Source: Brevibacterium ihuae (lineage in GTDB: Bacteria > Actinomycetota > Actinomycetes > Actinomycetales > Brevibacteriaceae). Taken from it: DNA of 64,000 nucleotides. The translations under genes and the position numbers were made by a program. The notes under the pieces are model-generated. The model worked only from the letters and a program-made list of their open reading frames with translations. It was not told the origin of the DNA and did no database searches. Positions 44,637 to 52,253 of this stretch are shown in pieces (position 1 is the first letter of the stretch; each line of letters opens with the position of its first letter). The stretch lies in contig NZ_FXWZ01000003.1 of the NCBI RefSeq assembly GCF_900184225.1, positions 995,684 to 1,059,683 of the forward strand. The letters run 5' to 3'.

Positions 44637-46805
44637 ATGACGGCATTCAGTGACGAAGCATCGTTCACATTTAGCTGGCTCGCTTTGAAGCTGCTCGGGA
44701 GAGGATTGTACTCGAACCCGTGGAGTGCGCTGTCAGAACTCGTCGCAAATGGTCTCGACGCGGGCGCGACAACGGTTTATGTCTACATAGATGCCCGCAA
44801 CAAATCGAACGCCGTGGTCGAAGTCATCGACAATGGCAGCGGAATGTCTCGCGATGACATCGACACGTATGTAAAGGTGGGATACGACAAGCGCAAGGCC
44901 GCGAGTCGCACCAGCTTCGCTGATGCTGGCCCCATGGGACGGAAAGGGATTGGCAAGCTTGCCGCTTTGTTTCTCTCGCCGCATTTCTATCTGTCGACCA
45001 GACACGTGGAAGGCAAGTCGTCCTGGGAACTGGACGCTCGCGAAGCTGAGGTAAACCTCGACGCCTACCCAAGCCTTACAGCTGTAGATTCGACCCCTTC
45101 GACCTCGAATGACGAAATGTGGGCAGACCTCGAAACCGGCACACGGCTCACGATGCTTGGCGTTGATCTCACTGGATATGGAACCCAGTCCGTCAAAGCG
45201 CTTGGGACTCGTCTTGCAAACCAGTTCCTGCTTCCAGTTAACGGGACGCCCCAAATTCTGTTCTGGGTCCAGGAGTCCAATGTTCAAACTAAAGACAGGT
45301 ATAAACCAGTTAAGAAGAGTATCGCGTTCGGAAACCTCGCCGAGATCGTGATGAACTTCCCCGACTCATTCCCCAGGCCAAATGAACTCACCTCTCCAGT
45401 TAAGGATCTAAAGATCCCCGCGAAGGGCCTGCCCGGTGACATCTACACCCACACGCCTCGGCGTTCCCCTATGCGAGTGGATCCCGAAGACGACGAGGCC
45501 TGGAGCGAGATCGCTACCGAGGTTGACCCTAACAATTGCACCTTCCTCGGCGTACCCTACAAGCTGACCGGTTGGATCGGCGTTCATGCCACCATTGACA
45601 ACAGTTCCGCGCAGGTGAACGACGCACGGTTCAGGAAAAACAAGTATTACAACCCCGCCGAGCTCCGCGTCTACGTGCGTGGAAAGCTGGCAAGTGATCG
45701 ACTGCTCTCACAACTCGGGCTCACCGGGACCTATGTAAACTACATCGAAGGTGAAATATCGTTTGACCTCTTGGATGAGGATTCGCTTCCTGACATCGCA
45801 ACTTCAAACCGACAAGACTTCGACGAAACAGACAAGCGCGTGACGTTGTTACGCGCGCTCGTGCGACCTCTGGTTCGCTATTTAATCCAGGAACGCAACA
45901 AGTTGGCGAGCCAGATCTCCACCGCGATCAACGAAGAGAAGCAACGCCGCGAAACTGCGAGTAAACGGCACTTCTCTGAGCAGGTTCATGCCGATCTGAA
46001 GCAGCACGACGAGATCCCACAGAGCACTAGGGACGAACTTCAGATGGTCATTACGAACAAGATCCAAGGAAATGTGAAGCCGAAACAGTCTTTTCGAGTA
46101 TTCATTTCTCACGCCAGGACCGATCGAGCCTTCGCTGGGTTCATAGATGACCTTATTCGGACAAGAGGCGCGAAGCCGGAAGAGATATTCTTTACTTCTC
46201 GTACCGGGGCGACAGATGTGTTGCTCGACGCGCAGGCATTGAGCGAAGTGGTCAAACGAAATATCACGGACGACAATACACTAATCTTCTATTTGACCAG
46301 CAAGAACTTCCTCGCGAGCCAGTTCTGCCTATTCGAGGGTGGAGCAGGATGGGCAACCCGGTCCGTAAGTGAGTATCTAAAGTTGAACGTCGAGTACGAC
46401 ACCATCCCCGGATGGCTGACCAACGGACGAGGTGAACCGGCTCTTCTCGGCGACGACAACACGATCGAACTGACGCCAGAGATCCACAACTACCTGGTTG
46501 ACGGAGTCCTAAATCCAATGATTGCCCACCTGAACCGTGGACGAGACATTGCAGGCGAGCAGACCATCCCCTCTTTCACGAGCGCGGACTTCCCTACTGA
46601 GCTGGAGATGGAAAAGGAAAACAAGTCGAAGCAAGACTATTTTGACCCCGAAATCGTCGCGCATTGGGACACAGTAGTCCAGCGCCATATGGCAGGCTAC
46701 CTGGAGCAATACTTCGCCCCGTCGGCCGAAGCGAAACAAATCAAGGAGCTTGAAGACGAGAACGCTCAGCTACGGGTGCAGCTGAAGGAGCCACCGACTC
46801 CCTGA
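44637..46805 (+). CDS. GHKL ATPase fused to a TIR domain (putative defence protein)
   Basis: Residues 1-210 are a GHKL (Hsp90/MutL/MORC-like) ATPase: N-box Glu34-Asn38 in 'ALSELVANGLDAGATTVYVYI', G1 box Asp65-Gly69 in 'VIDNGSGMSRDDI', and ATP-lid 'GRKGIGKLAAL' at 101-111. Residues about 210-420 continue as a transducer-like region with 'NDARFRKNKYY' and 'ATSNRQDFD', reminiscent of MORC-type proteins. Residues about 485-600 are a TIR domain: 'SFRVFISHARTDRAFAGFIDDLI', with the S-x-x-C-x-x-E motif 561-567 placing a catalytic-type Glu567. A short coiled coil ends the protein. The ATG follows AGGAGGAAGCGAG. It probably couples DNA or nucleotide sensing to NAD+ cleavage, but no experiment is implied by the sequence. 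Confidence 0.78.
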   Translation: MTAFSDEASFTFSWLALKLLGRGLYSNPWSALSELVANGLDAGATTVYVYIDARNKSNAVVEVIDNGSGMSRDDIDTYVKVGYDKRKAASRTSFADAGPMGRKGIGKLAALFLSPHFYLSTRHVEGKSSWELDAREAEVNLDAYPSLTAVDSTPSTSNDEMWADLETGTRLTMLGVDLTGYGTQSVKALGTRLANQFLLPVNGTPQILFWVQESNVQTKDRYKPVKKSIAFGNLAEIVMNFPDSFPRPNELTSPVKDLKIPAKGLPGDIYTHTPRRSPMRVDPEDDEAWSEIATEVDPNNCTFLGVPYKLTGWIGVHATIDNSSAQVNDARFRKNKYYNPAELRVYVRGKLASDRLLSQLGLTGTYVNYIEGEISFDLLDEDSLPDIATSNRQDFDETDKRVTLLRALVRPLVRYLIQERNKLASQISTAINEEKQRRETASKRHFSEQVHADLKQHDEIPQSTRDELQMVITNKIQGNVKPKQSFRVFISHARTDRAFAGFIDDLIRTRGAKPEEIFFTSRTGATDVLLDAQALSEVVKRNITDDNTLIFYLTSKNFLASQFCLFEGGAGWATRSVSEYLKLNVEYDTIPGWLTNGRGEPALLGDDNTIELTPEIHNYLVDGVLNPMIAHLNRGRDIAGEQTIPSFTSADFPTELEMEKENKSKQDYFDPEIVAHWDTVVQRHMAGYLEQYFAPSAEAKQIKELEDENAQLRVQLKEPPTP

Positions 46806-46821
46806 CTGCCATGCCGTCACA

Positions 46822-47988
46822 TTAATTTACGCTCAATTCGAACTGTCGGGCCTCGTTAGGAAGCATATCCTGTTCCATTCTCGTCAGTAGTGGAATAAGA
46901 TAGTTGACCGAAAGCCACTCCACGACTGGAGCGCAAACAGCATCACCAAAGCCAGAGTATGCGTGATGTTCTTTCACTCCATCGATCGGGTATTCCGGAA
47001 CACCCATTAGTGAGGAGTACTCGCGCGGAGTCATCCACCGGATGTGGACGTCGCCCTGCCCGAGGAATACGACCGCCTGCTTCGACGATCCGCCGCTAGA
47101 AGTGCGTAGGCAACCAGCAATGCCGTCGGAACGCAATTCCCAGCGTGGGGTTCCCTGGCGCATTCGACGGTACGCGGTGCGAGCGGCACCCGTTTTCCCG
47201 TCACGAAGCGCTTTGAATCGCTCCAACTGCAAATCTGACAACGAGCCGATAAAGGCGTCGACGCGCTCGGTCGACCACCAACGCGGATCATCCTCACTCA
47301 GTTTCTCCAAATACTCAGCGAGGCCGTCTGTGAGGAGCGGCGGCGGCTCGGGCACACGCAGCTTGTGTGTCACAAGGGAGGGGTCCTCAAAGATCTGGGC
47401 CAACCAGTCGGGACGTAGCGGAGATGGCTCAGTCACACTCTCGACGGGCGCATTGGTGCCGATGAGGAACAGTCGCGGCCTGGATTGAGGTACAAAACGG
47501 CGGGCATCCAAACTTAGAACATCCACCGAGTATCCAAGTCCGTTGAGTGATCGGATTGCAGCCACGATGTCTTGTCCAGAGTGGCTCGTGGCGAATGCCG
47601 TGACGTTCTCTAGCGCGATAACCGGTGGACGCCTACTGCCGAGTTTGCTCAAGGCCTTGATGAAGTGCCAAAACGTGGAACTCGCGATTCCACGGTGGAG
47701 TCCAGCACGACCTCCGGCGATAGATAGGTCTGTGCAAGGGAACGACGCCCAAGCGATGTCGGTGTTCTTTGGAAGCATCTCGCGCCCCACCTTGCCCAAA
47801 TCCTCAAGGAGGAATGTATGGCCTTCTGACGTTCCAAAGTTCCGCTCGAACATCGCATGCTTCGTGGGCGCCACGTCATTAGACCACACGACTTCGATCC
47901 CGGCCTTAGACATCCCTAGTCGAGCGAGGCCGATCCCGGCGAAGAATTCGGCAGCACGCCACGCGCGTGGCGAGATCTCAGCTGTCAT
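46822..47988 (-). CDS. Cytosine-5 DNA methyltransferase (first)
   Basis: This 388-residue m5C methyltransferase has SAM motif I 'AAEFFAGIGLARLGM' (12-26), the catalytic Pro-Cys85 in 'ASFPCTDLSIAGG', 'ALENVTAF' with the ENV triad at 127-129, 'VPQSRPRLFLIG' at 167-177, and C-terminal 'RWMTPREYSSLMGVPE' and 'SGFGDAVCAPVVEW'. The target-recognition region is between about residues 190 and 300. The gene converges on the GHKL-TIR gene with 16 bases between stops, and lies downstream of the second methyltransferase on the same strand. Confidence 0.95.
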   Translation of the reverse strand: MTAEISPRAWRAAEFFAGIGLARLGMSKAGIEVVWSNDVAPTKHAMFERNFGTSEGHTFLLEDLGKVGREMLPKNTDIAWASFPCTDLSIAGGRAGLHRGIASSTFWHFIKALSKLGSRRPPVIALENVTAFATSHSGQDIVAAIRSLNGLGYSVDVLSLDARRFVPQSRPRLFLIGTNAPVESVTEPSPLRPDWLAQIFEDPSLVTHKLRVPEPPPLLTDGLAEYLEKLSEDDPRWWSTERVDAFIGSLSDLQLERFKALRDGKTGAARTAYRRMRQGTPRWELRSDGIAGCLRTSSGGSSKQAVVFLGQGDVHIRWMTPREYSSLMGVPEYPIDGVKEHHAYSGFGDAVCAPVVEWLSVNYLIPLLTRMEQDMLPNEARQFELSVN

Positions 47989-48133
47989 CTCTAGCTTCCC
48001 TCCAAGGCATGCTGGCTAAAGCTCATCCGGTGCATCACCCCGAATCCCGGATCGTTCGAGCCTAAGCCTAGTTTCTCCATGCCGTACTTGCTTCCACCGC
48101 CAGCGCAAGGTAGCTACTACGCGTTCAAGACCC

Positions 48134-49294
48134 TCAAGCGAAGGCAGCGAACCTAGATGCTCTCTCTCGGTCCATGTATCCGAGCTGGCTCATCAGTGCC
48201 CGCGCGACGGCCTTGCCGAGTTCCAGTGGGACGGCATTGCCAAGCTGGCGTTGGACATCTGCCCGGCTCCCGTCGATTTTAAAGTCGTCGGGGAACGACA
48301 TCAGCCGCAGCATCTCGTTGACGCGCAGGCGCCGGGCTCGCAGTTCGTCGGAATCGGTGCGGATGTTTTCCCAGTGGAAAGGGCCCACCCATGGCCCGGG
48401 CTGGGCCTGAAGCGTAGTCGAGGGCCGGTTGGGGTCGAGGCGCAGCAGGAAGGTCCAGTAGCGGCTTCGCCACTCGAAGTGATTGCGGCCGCCGTATCGC
48501 TCGGTGTGCCAGAGATAGTTTTGGCCCGGCGGGATCTCCGCAGCCAGCTCCCCGTAGCTGCCGTCAACGATCTCCTCCTCGGACGCCCGTACAAGTAGCG
48601 GGAGGCCGGCAAATGCCTGGGCCGCGGTGACGTGCGGAATCTTGCTAGCGTCCACAGACCGGCTGTGCTCGCTCCACCCGGAGTGAGTCGGCTCGGGGAA
48701 GTTGAATCTTTCCCCATCTCTACGGCCGACGACGAAGACGCGGCGCCGCAACTGCGGGACACCGTAGTCAGCAGCGAGTAACACCTTCCACTGCGGGTTG
48801 TAACCTAGCTCACCCAGAGCCTTTAGAAGCCGTTCGAACTGCGCCTTATGGGTCTTGTACGTCAACCCCTGGACATTCTCCAGGATGAATGCCTCGGGGC
48901 GGGCCTCGCGCACAACGCGGACGTACTCGTCCAGCAAGGATGCGTTGGGGTCGCGGCTCTCGCGCTTCTGCTCCAGCCAGAATCCGGACTTGGAGAATGG
49001 GGTGCAGGGAGGACCACCGACGACTAGCACCGGATCCGCGGATTGCAGGCCGGCGGTGGCGAGGATCTGATCAGTCGGCACCTCACGAATGTCGCCCGTG
49101 AGCGTCTTCGTGTCGTGGAAATTCGCCTTTAATGTTTCAAGTGCGGGTTCGTTGTAGTCCGTCGCGACCGAGACCCGCAACAACCCACTCCCAGGGTCAT
49201 CGGTCGCGAGAGGCTCCGCGTCGGCTCGCTCGACGGCGAGATCGAGCCCACCTGCGCCGGAGAACAGACTCACCACCGGAAGCTGCTCGCTCAT
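48134..49294 (-). CDS. Cytosine-5 DNA methyltransferase (second)
   Basis: This 386-residue m5C methyltransferase has 'VVSLFSGAGGLDLA', catalytic Cys97 in 'VVGGPPCTPFSKSG', 'ILENVQGL' (ENV at 139-141), 'YGVPQLRRRVFVVG', and C-terminal 'LRLMSFPDDFKIDG' and 'QRQLGNAVPLELGKAVA'. The ATG at 49294 opens directly on the conserved fold; the longer frame upstream is not conserved in style. It is divergent from the nuclease gene, 145 bases away, the usual arrangement that lets the methyltransferase be made first. Confidence 0.95.
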   Translation of the reverse strand: MSEQLPVVSLFSGAGGLDLAVERADAEPLATDDPGSGLLRVSVATDYNEPALETLKANFHDTKTLTGDIREVPTDQILATAGLQSADPVLVVGGPPCTPFSKSGFWLEQKRESRDPNASLLDEYVRVVREARPEAFILENVQGLTYKTHKAQFERLLKALGELGYNPQWKVLLAADYGVPQLRRRVFVVGRRDGERFNFPEPTHSGWSEHSRSVDASKIPHVTAAQAFAGLPLLVRASEEEIVDGSYGELAAEIPPGQNYLWHTERYGGRNHFEWRSRYWTFLLRLDPNRPSTTLQAQPGPWVGPFHWENIRTDSDELRARRLRVNEMLRLMSFPDDFKIDGSRADVQRQLGNAVPLELGKAVARALMSQLGYMDRERASRFAAFA

Positions 49295-49439
49295 ATGCCA
49301 CCTCATTCCTGTTGCGCATGGCCCGTCATCCGGACCAGCGGCAACCATACAAGTATCGTCTAGTGGAGTATGCCAGCAGCTTCTGACATGCCATCTACGA
49401 CCGTTGCGTATGCAATGTCTCACTACCTTGGGAGGCGCT

Positions 49440-50618
49440 ATGGACGACGAGTTAATCGCTCGGCGCGCGTTCGGCGAAGTCTACCGAGTAAGGAATCGCG
49501 TCGACCTCCACGAATTCCTTCTCCAGGCTGTGAGGGCGTCCGGCGGTCGCATCCTTTATACAAGTGACCCTGGCCGCGCGCCCGTCTACCTTGGCGTCCA
49601 GCTAGGCTCCGACGAGCGGATTGGGATGCTCATTTACCTCTTCCGGATCACCCACAATGCAATCAGGAACCGCCCCGATGACGAGGTCCGCGGTCAGCTC
49701 CGTTACGGCTCCGAGGAGAGCTGGAAGCGAAAGCACCCCGTTGGACGTGACATCGCCGGCGTCGACGTAACGATGATCCTCGGCGTCGACCTCGCCGCCG
49801 GAGTGATCCTCGGACTGGACGCGAACCTGTGGGACCCGCTGCCAATGGGCATTTCCTTCTACACGAAGACCGCCGATATCGAACTTACCCAAGAGACCGG
49901 ATGGCAAGTCTGGGAAAAGAACAATCGCGCGGGTAACAAACGCACCGAGGCACGCTCCCCCACAAACCTGGAGACCGTCGTCGCGTTTACGCCAGACCGG
50001 CTTATCGACTATGCGCGTCTCGAACGCCGGGCGACATCGTTACATTTGGATCCGCCACTGCGGTTCGCTGCTGCCACCGCAATGGCTGACCGGGCCTTGC
50101 CGGACGAGACACAGAGCCGCCACGTGCTCGAGCAGCAGTTTGCTCTGACAAGCGAGCAGATCCTCGACATCATCGGCGGCCGCAACCGGCTTTCCGTAGC
50201 CGTGCGCGGAGGTGTGGCCGAATACCACCTGGAGCAACAACTCACCGGCGCGCCCGGCATCGCTTCAGTGCAGCGGCTCGACGTCGATGCGATGCACGAC
50301 TTCGACGTCACACTCGATGATGGAACGCTACTACGAGTCGAGTGCAAGAACGCGAGCCCCAAAATCTCGGCCGACGGTCGGTTCAAGGTCGAGGTGCAGA
50401 AGACCCGCGCTTCCAAGGGGAACCCGGCCTCGCGGTTCTACGCAGTGGACGGGTTCGACGTCGTCGCGGCATGCCTATTCTCCCCGACCGGGCGCTGGGG
50501 ATTCCGTTTCGGCCGCACAGCGGACTTAGCGCGGCACAAGACCTACTTCGATCGGCTCGCCCCAATCCAGCCAATCACCGACGACTGGGTCGGCAGTCTT
50601 CCAGCGATCAAGCATTAG
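49440..50618 (+). CDS. PD-(D/E)XK restriction endonuclease-like protein
   Basis: This 392-residue protein has a C-terminal nuclease core: helix 'GGVAEYHLEQQLTG' (Glu261/Glu265), then 'HDFDVTLDDG' (Asp287/Asp289), then 'LLRVECKN' with Glu301-Cys-Lys303, matching the D...ExK pattern. The N-terminal 190 residues ('VYLGVQLGSDERIGMLIYLFRITHN', 'DPLPMGISFYTKTADI') match no domain I recognise and may confer DNA specificity. The ATG at 49440 has GGGAGG five bases upstream. Two partner methyltransferases suggest an asymmetric, type-IIS-like target, which is an inference. Confidence 0.75.
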   Translation: MDDELIARRAFGEVYRVRNRVDLHEFLLQAVRASGGRILYTSDPGRAPVYLGVQLGSDERIGMLIYLFRITHNAIRNRPDDEVRGQLRYGSEESWKRKHPVGRDIAGVDVTMILGVDLAAGVILGLDANLWDPLPMGISFYTKTADIELTQETGWQVWEKNNRAGNKRTEARSPTNLETVVAFTPDRLIDYARLERRATSLHLDPPLRFAAATAMADRALPDETQSRHVLEQQFALTSEQILDIIGGRNRLSVAVRGGVAEYHLEQQLTGAPGIASVQRLDVDAMHDFDVTLDDGTLLRVECKNASPKISADGRFKVEVQKTRASKGNPASRFYAVDGFDVVAACLFSPTGRWGFRFGRTADLARHKTYFDRLAPIQPITDDWVGSLPAIKH

Positions 50619-50716
50619 CTGTACTTTCCCGTGACGTTGTGAATGCGTACTGCTGGCGTTTGGCAGGGATGCTCCGGTCCAAATTGCATGCCCATCAGAG
50701 TTTCGCTTGTGAAAGA

Positions 50717-50729
50717 TTAGATGGTCTAA
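50717..50729. promoter_or_regulatory. Short palindrome upstream of the decayed antitoxin gene
   Basis: TTAGATGGTCTAA is a perfect dyad with a 3-base centre, 27 bases upstream of the GTG of the antitoxin-like pseudogene. It may be the old autoregulatory operator of that gene. Confidence 0.4.
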
Positions 50730-50755
50730 CACTCTTCCCCGCCCGGAGGTCACCC

Positions 50756-51180
50756 GTGACGGAGACCATTGCCAATTCACAGCTCACCACCGATGTCCTC
50801 GTCCAACTGACCGAAGTTCGCAATAGCAGCGAGTCTCCGCACATCAGGGGCGTGGTCAGCCGTGTCACCGAATCAGCCATCCACGGCCGTGATCTCGCCG
50901 GACTCAACACTTCTGCGGTCATCTCTCTGCAGGAAGCCCCAGACAGCCTCGAAATGAGCAGCACTCACCTGTAAGAACTGCTCGATCGCGGCGCGCTTCC
51001 CTCCCCCGAGTCGGAAGCTTCCGCAAGATCCAGGCGAGTGACCCCGAGGAGTTCCGGGCGCAACGCGAGGTCGGCACGCAGGTACTCGCCAAACGCCTGG
51101 CTTCTCAGGACCGCACACGCACATCTGCTATCGACGAGATCACGGACCGGCTCGGAGACACCCCCGTGTCAACGGCCGAC
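50756..51180 (+). pseudogene. Decayed excisionase-type HTH antitoxin gene
   Basis: The GTG at 50756 has GGAGGT upstream. The first 72 codons end '...AVISLQEAPDSLEMSSTHL' and then TAA at 50972-50974. Reading on in the same frame gives 'ELLDRGALPS', and after a one-base shift near 51005 'RVGSFRKIQASDPEEFRAQREVG...SAIDEITDRLGDTP'. Joined, these read as the Xis/excisionase-type helix-turn-helix found in type II antitoxins (S/H-x-YELLDRG-LP-x-RVGSFR). The gene therefore carries one nonsense codon and one frameshift. It ends abruptly where the next minus-strand gene begins. No intact toxin follows. Confidence 0.5.
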
Positions 51181-51182
51181 CT

Positions 51183-51908
51183 TCACCCCTGTCGCAGCCG
51201 TTCGAATCGGACAGGCGGCTCAGGATGGCCCGCCGGAAGGGTCACGTCGTACCCAAGCGACTCGAGGACTTCGATCGCCGATTCGGGGTCATCCCGAACT
51301 GCCGCTTTCGTCTGAGTGCGTCGCCACTGCATCCGGCCCTCGGCGAGAGCCGCTTTCGCCGTCGCTGCGTCGTCCACACCGAATTCATCGATCAGCATTT
51401 CGAGGATGTCCTCGAGGCTCGGTCGGAATCGATGTCCGCCGACCGGGAAGTGCAACTCGCTGATTGCCTGCACCCTGGTGCTGTCTGCACGCCGTGCTCC
51501 TCGTTTCGTCCCTTTGCCCGCTCGCACCATCAAGGCCGTGAAGGCATCGCGATGGGCATGAAGCTGAAGGTGCGCCGCCGGAATCTGTTGGGCGTCGCGC
51601 ACGTATTCGTAGCGGAAGAGCGGCTCGGCGGGGCCAGCGTAAACTGCGATCTTCGACTTTTCGATGGCCATGTGTTTTCCGACGCCGTCGAGGCAGCACC
51701 AGTATTCGACCTTCAGGTGGATCAGGGGCTCGTTGTTGACGGACAGAGGGATACCGTCTGCAGGGTCCTGTCGAACGGCAAAGCGGAGACCTCCCTTCAC
51801 TGCGAGCGCCTTGAACGGATGGCATTTCGGCGCGATCGCACTGACGGTCTCAGTGAACTCTGCCGCGAACTGAGTTGCTTGGAACTCGAGGTCTCCAGGC
51901 TCACTCAC
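51183..51908 (-). CDS. Uncharacterised protein, second gene of an overlapping pair
   Basis: This 241-residue protein from the GTG at 51908 overlaps the stop of the 60-residue gene by 8 bases. I do not recognise the family. Visible features are 'FKALAVKGGLRFAVRQDP', 'IHLKVEYWCCLDG', 'GKHMAIEKSKIAVYAGPAEPLFRYEYVRD', 'PAAHLQLHAHRDAFTALM', then the conserved-looking 'SELHFPVGGHRFRPSLEDILEMLIDEFGVD' and 'ALESLGYDV'-like end. The histidine-rich 'HLQLHAHRD' and 'HFPVGGHRFRP' segments could be metal- or nucleotide-binding. Base composition is island-like. The small-then-large coupled layout resembles a toxin-antitoxin or regulator-effector pair. Confidence 0.7.
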   Translation of the reverse strand: MSEPGDLEFQATQFAAEFTETVSAIAPKCHPFKALAVKGGLRFAVRQDPADGIPLSVNNEPLIHLKVEYWCCLDGVGKHMAIEKSKIAVYAGPAEPLFRYEYVRDAQQIPAAHLQLHAHRDAFTALMVRAGKGTKRGARRADSTRVQAISELHFPVGGHRFRPSLEDILEMLIDEFGVDDAATAKAALAEGRMQWRRTQTKAAVRDDPESAIEVLESLGYDVTLPAGHPEPPVRFERLRQG

Positions 51909-52083
51909 CGAGTAGAAAATCCAACTCGCAGAGATCGTCGTACAGTTCGAGCTCCTTGTCGCGGAGCTCGTACGCTTCACCGCGCTCTTTGAAGCGGGCT
52001 TCGTCGCCCACCTCGCGAATGATCTCAGCTCGTCGGTGTTCCGCTTCATTTCGGGAGATGAGCTCGGTTACCACTGCAGTCAT
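51901..52083 (-). CDS. Small acidic protein, first gene of an overlapping pair
   Basis: This 60-residue protein is highly charged and helix-forming ('RRAEIIREVGDEARFKERGEAYELRDKELELYDDLCELDFLL'). The ATG at 52083 has GGAGGCGAC upstream. No family is recognised. Its size, charge and overlap with the downstream 241-residue gene resemble antitoxin-like partners, but this is speculation. It lies at the right edge of the A+T-richer island. Confidence 0.65.
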   Translation of the reverse strand: MTAVVTELISRNEAEHRRAEIIREVGDEARFKERGEAYELRDKELELYDDLCELDFLLGE

Positions 52084-52219
52084 GTCGCCTCCTTCGCCGT
52101 ACACATCATGATAAGGCCAATGTAGACGGAGGCGCTGACACGGCCCGCCCGGCAAACGGACATCGATTTCTCGCCGGCATTGTCGGCTCGATGAAGAACC
52201 CGTTGTCCCAGCAGCGACA

Positions 52220-52244
52220 CCGGATTGCGCATCACCGAATCCGG
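52220..52244 (-). terminator. Weak hairpin after the E1-like gene
   Basis: CCGGATT (52220-52226) pairs with AATCCGG (52238-52244) around an 11-base loop, starting 10 bases beyond the stop of the minus-strand E1-like gene. A 7-bp stem is modest, so the call is tentative. Confidence 0.35.
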
Positions 52245-52253
52245 CCGGTGGCC

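Noticed and set aside
49132-49386. 84-codon plus-strand frame in the methyltransferase-nuclease gap
   Set aside because: It mostly overlaps the conserved start of the second methyltransferase, lacks a ribosome-binding site and is Arg-rich shadow sequence.
50342-50974. 210-codon open frame overlapping the nuclease 3' end
   Set aside because: Its first ~138 codons are a shadow of the nuclease gene; only the part from the GTG at 50756 has a ribosome-binding site and homology-like content.
44637-52083. Island considered as a prophage or integrative element
   Set aside because: No integrase, structural, replication or conjugation genes and no flanking attachment repeats or tRNA were seen; only a short IS3-like relic is present.
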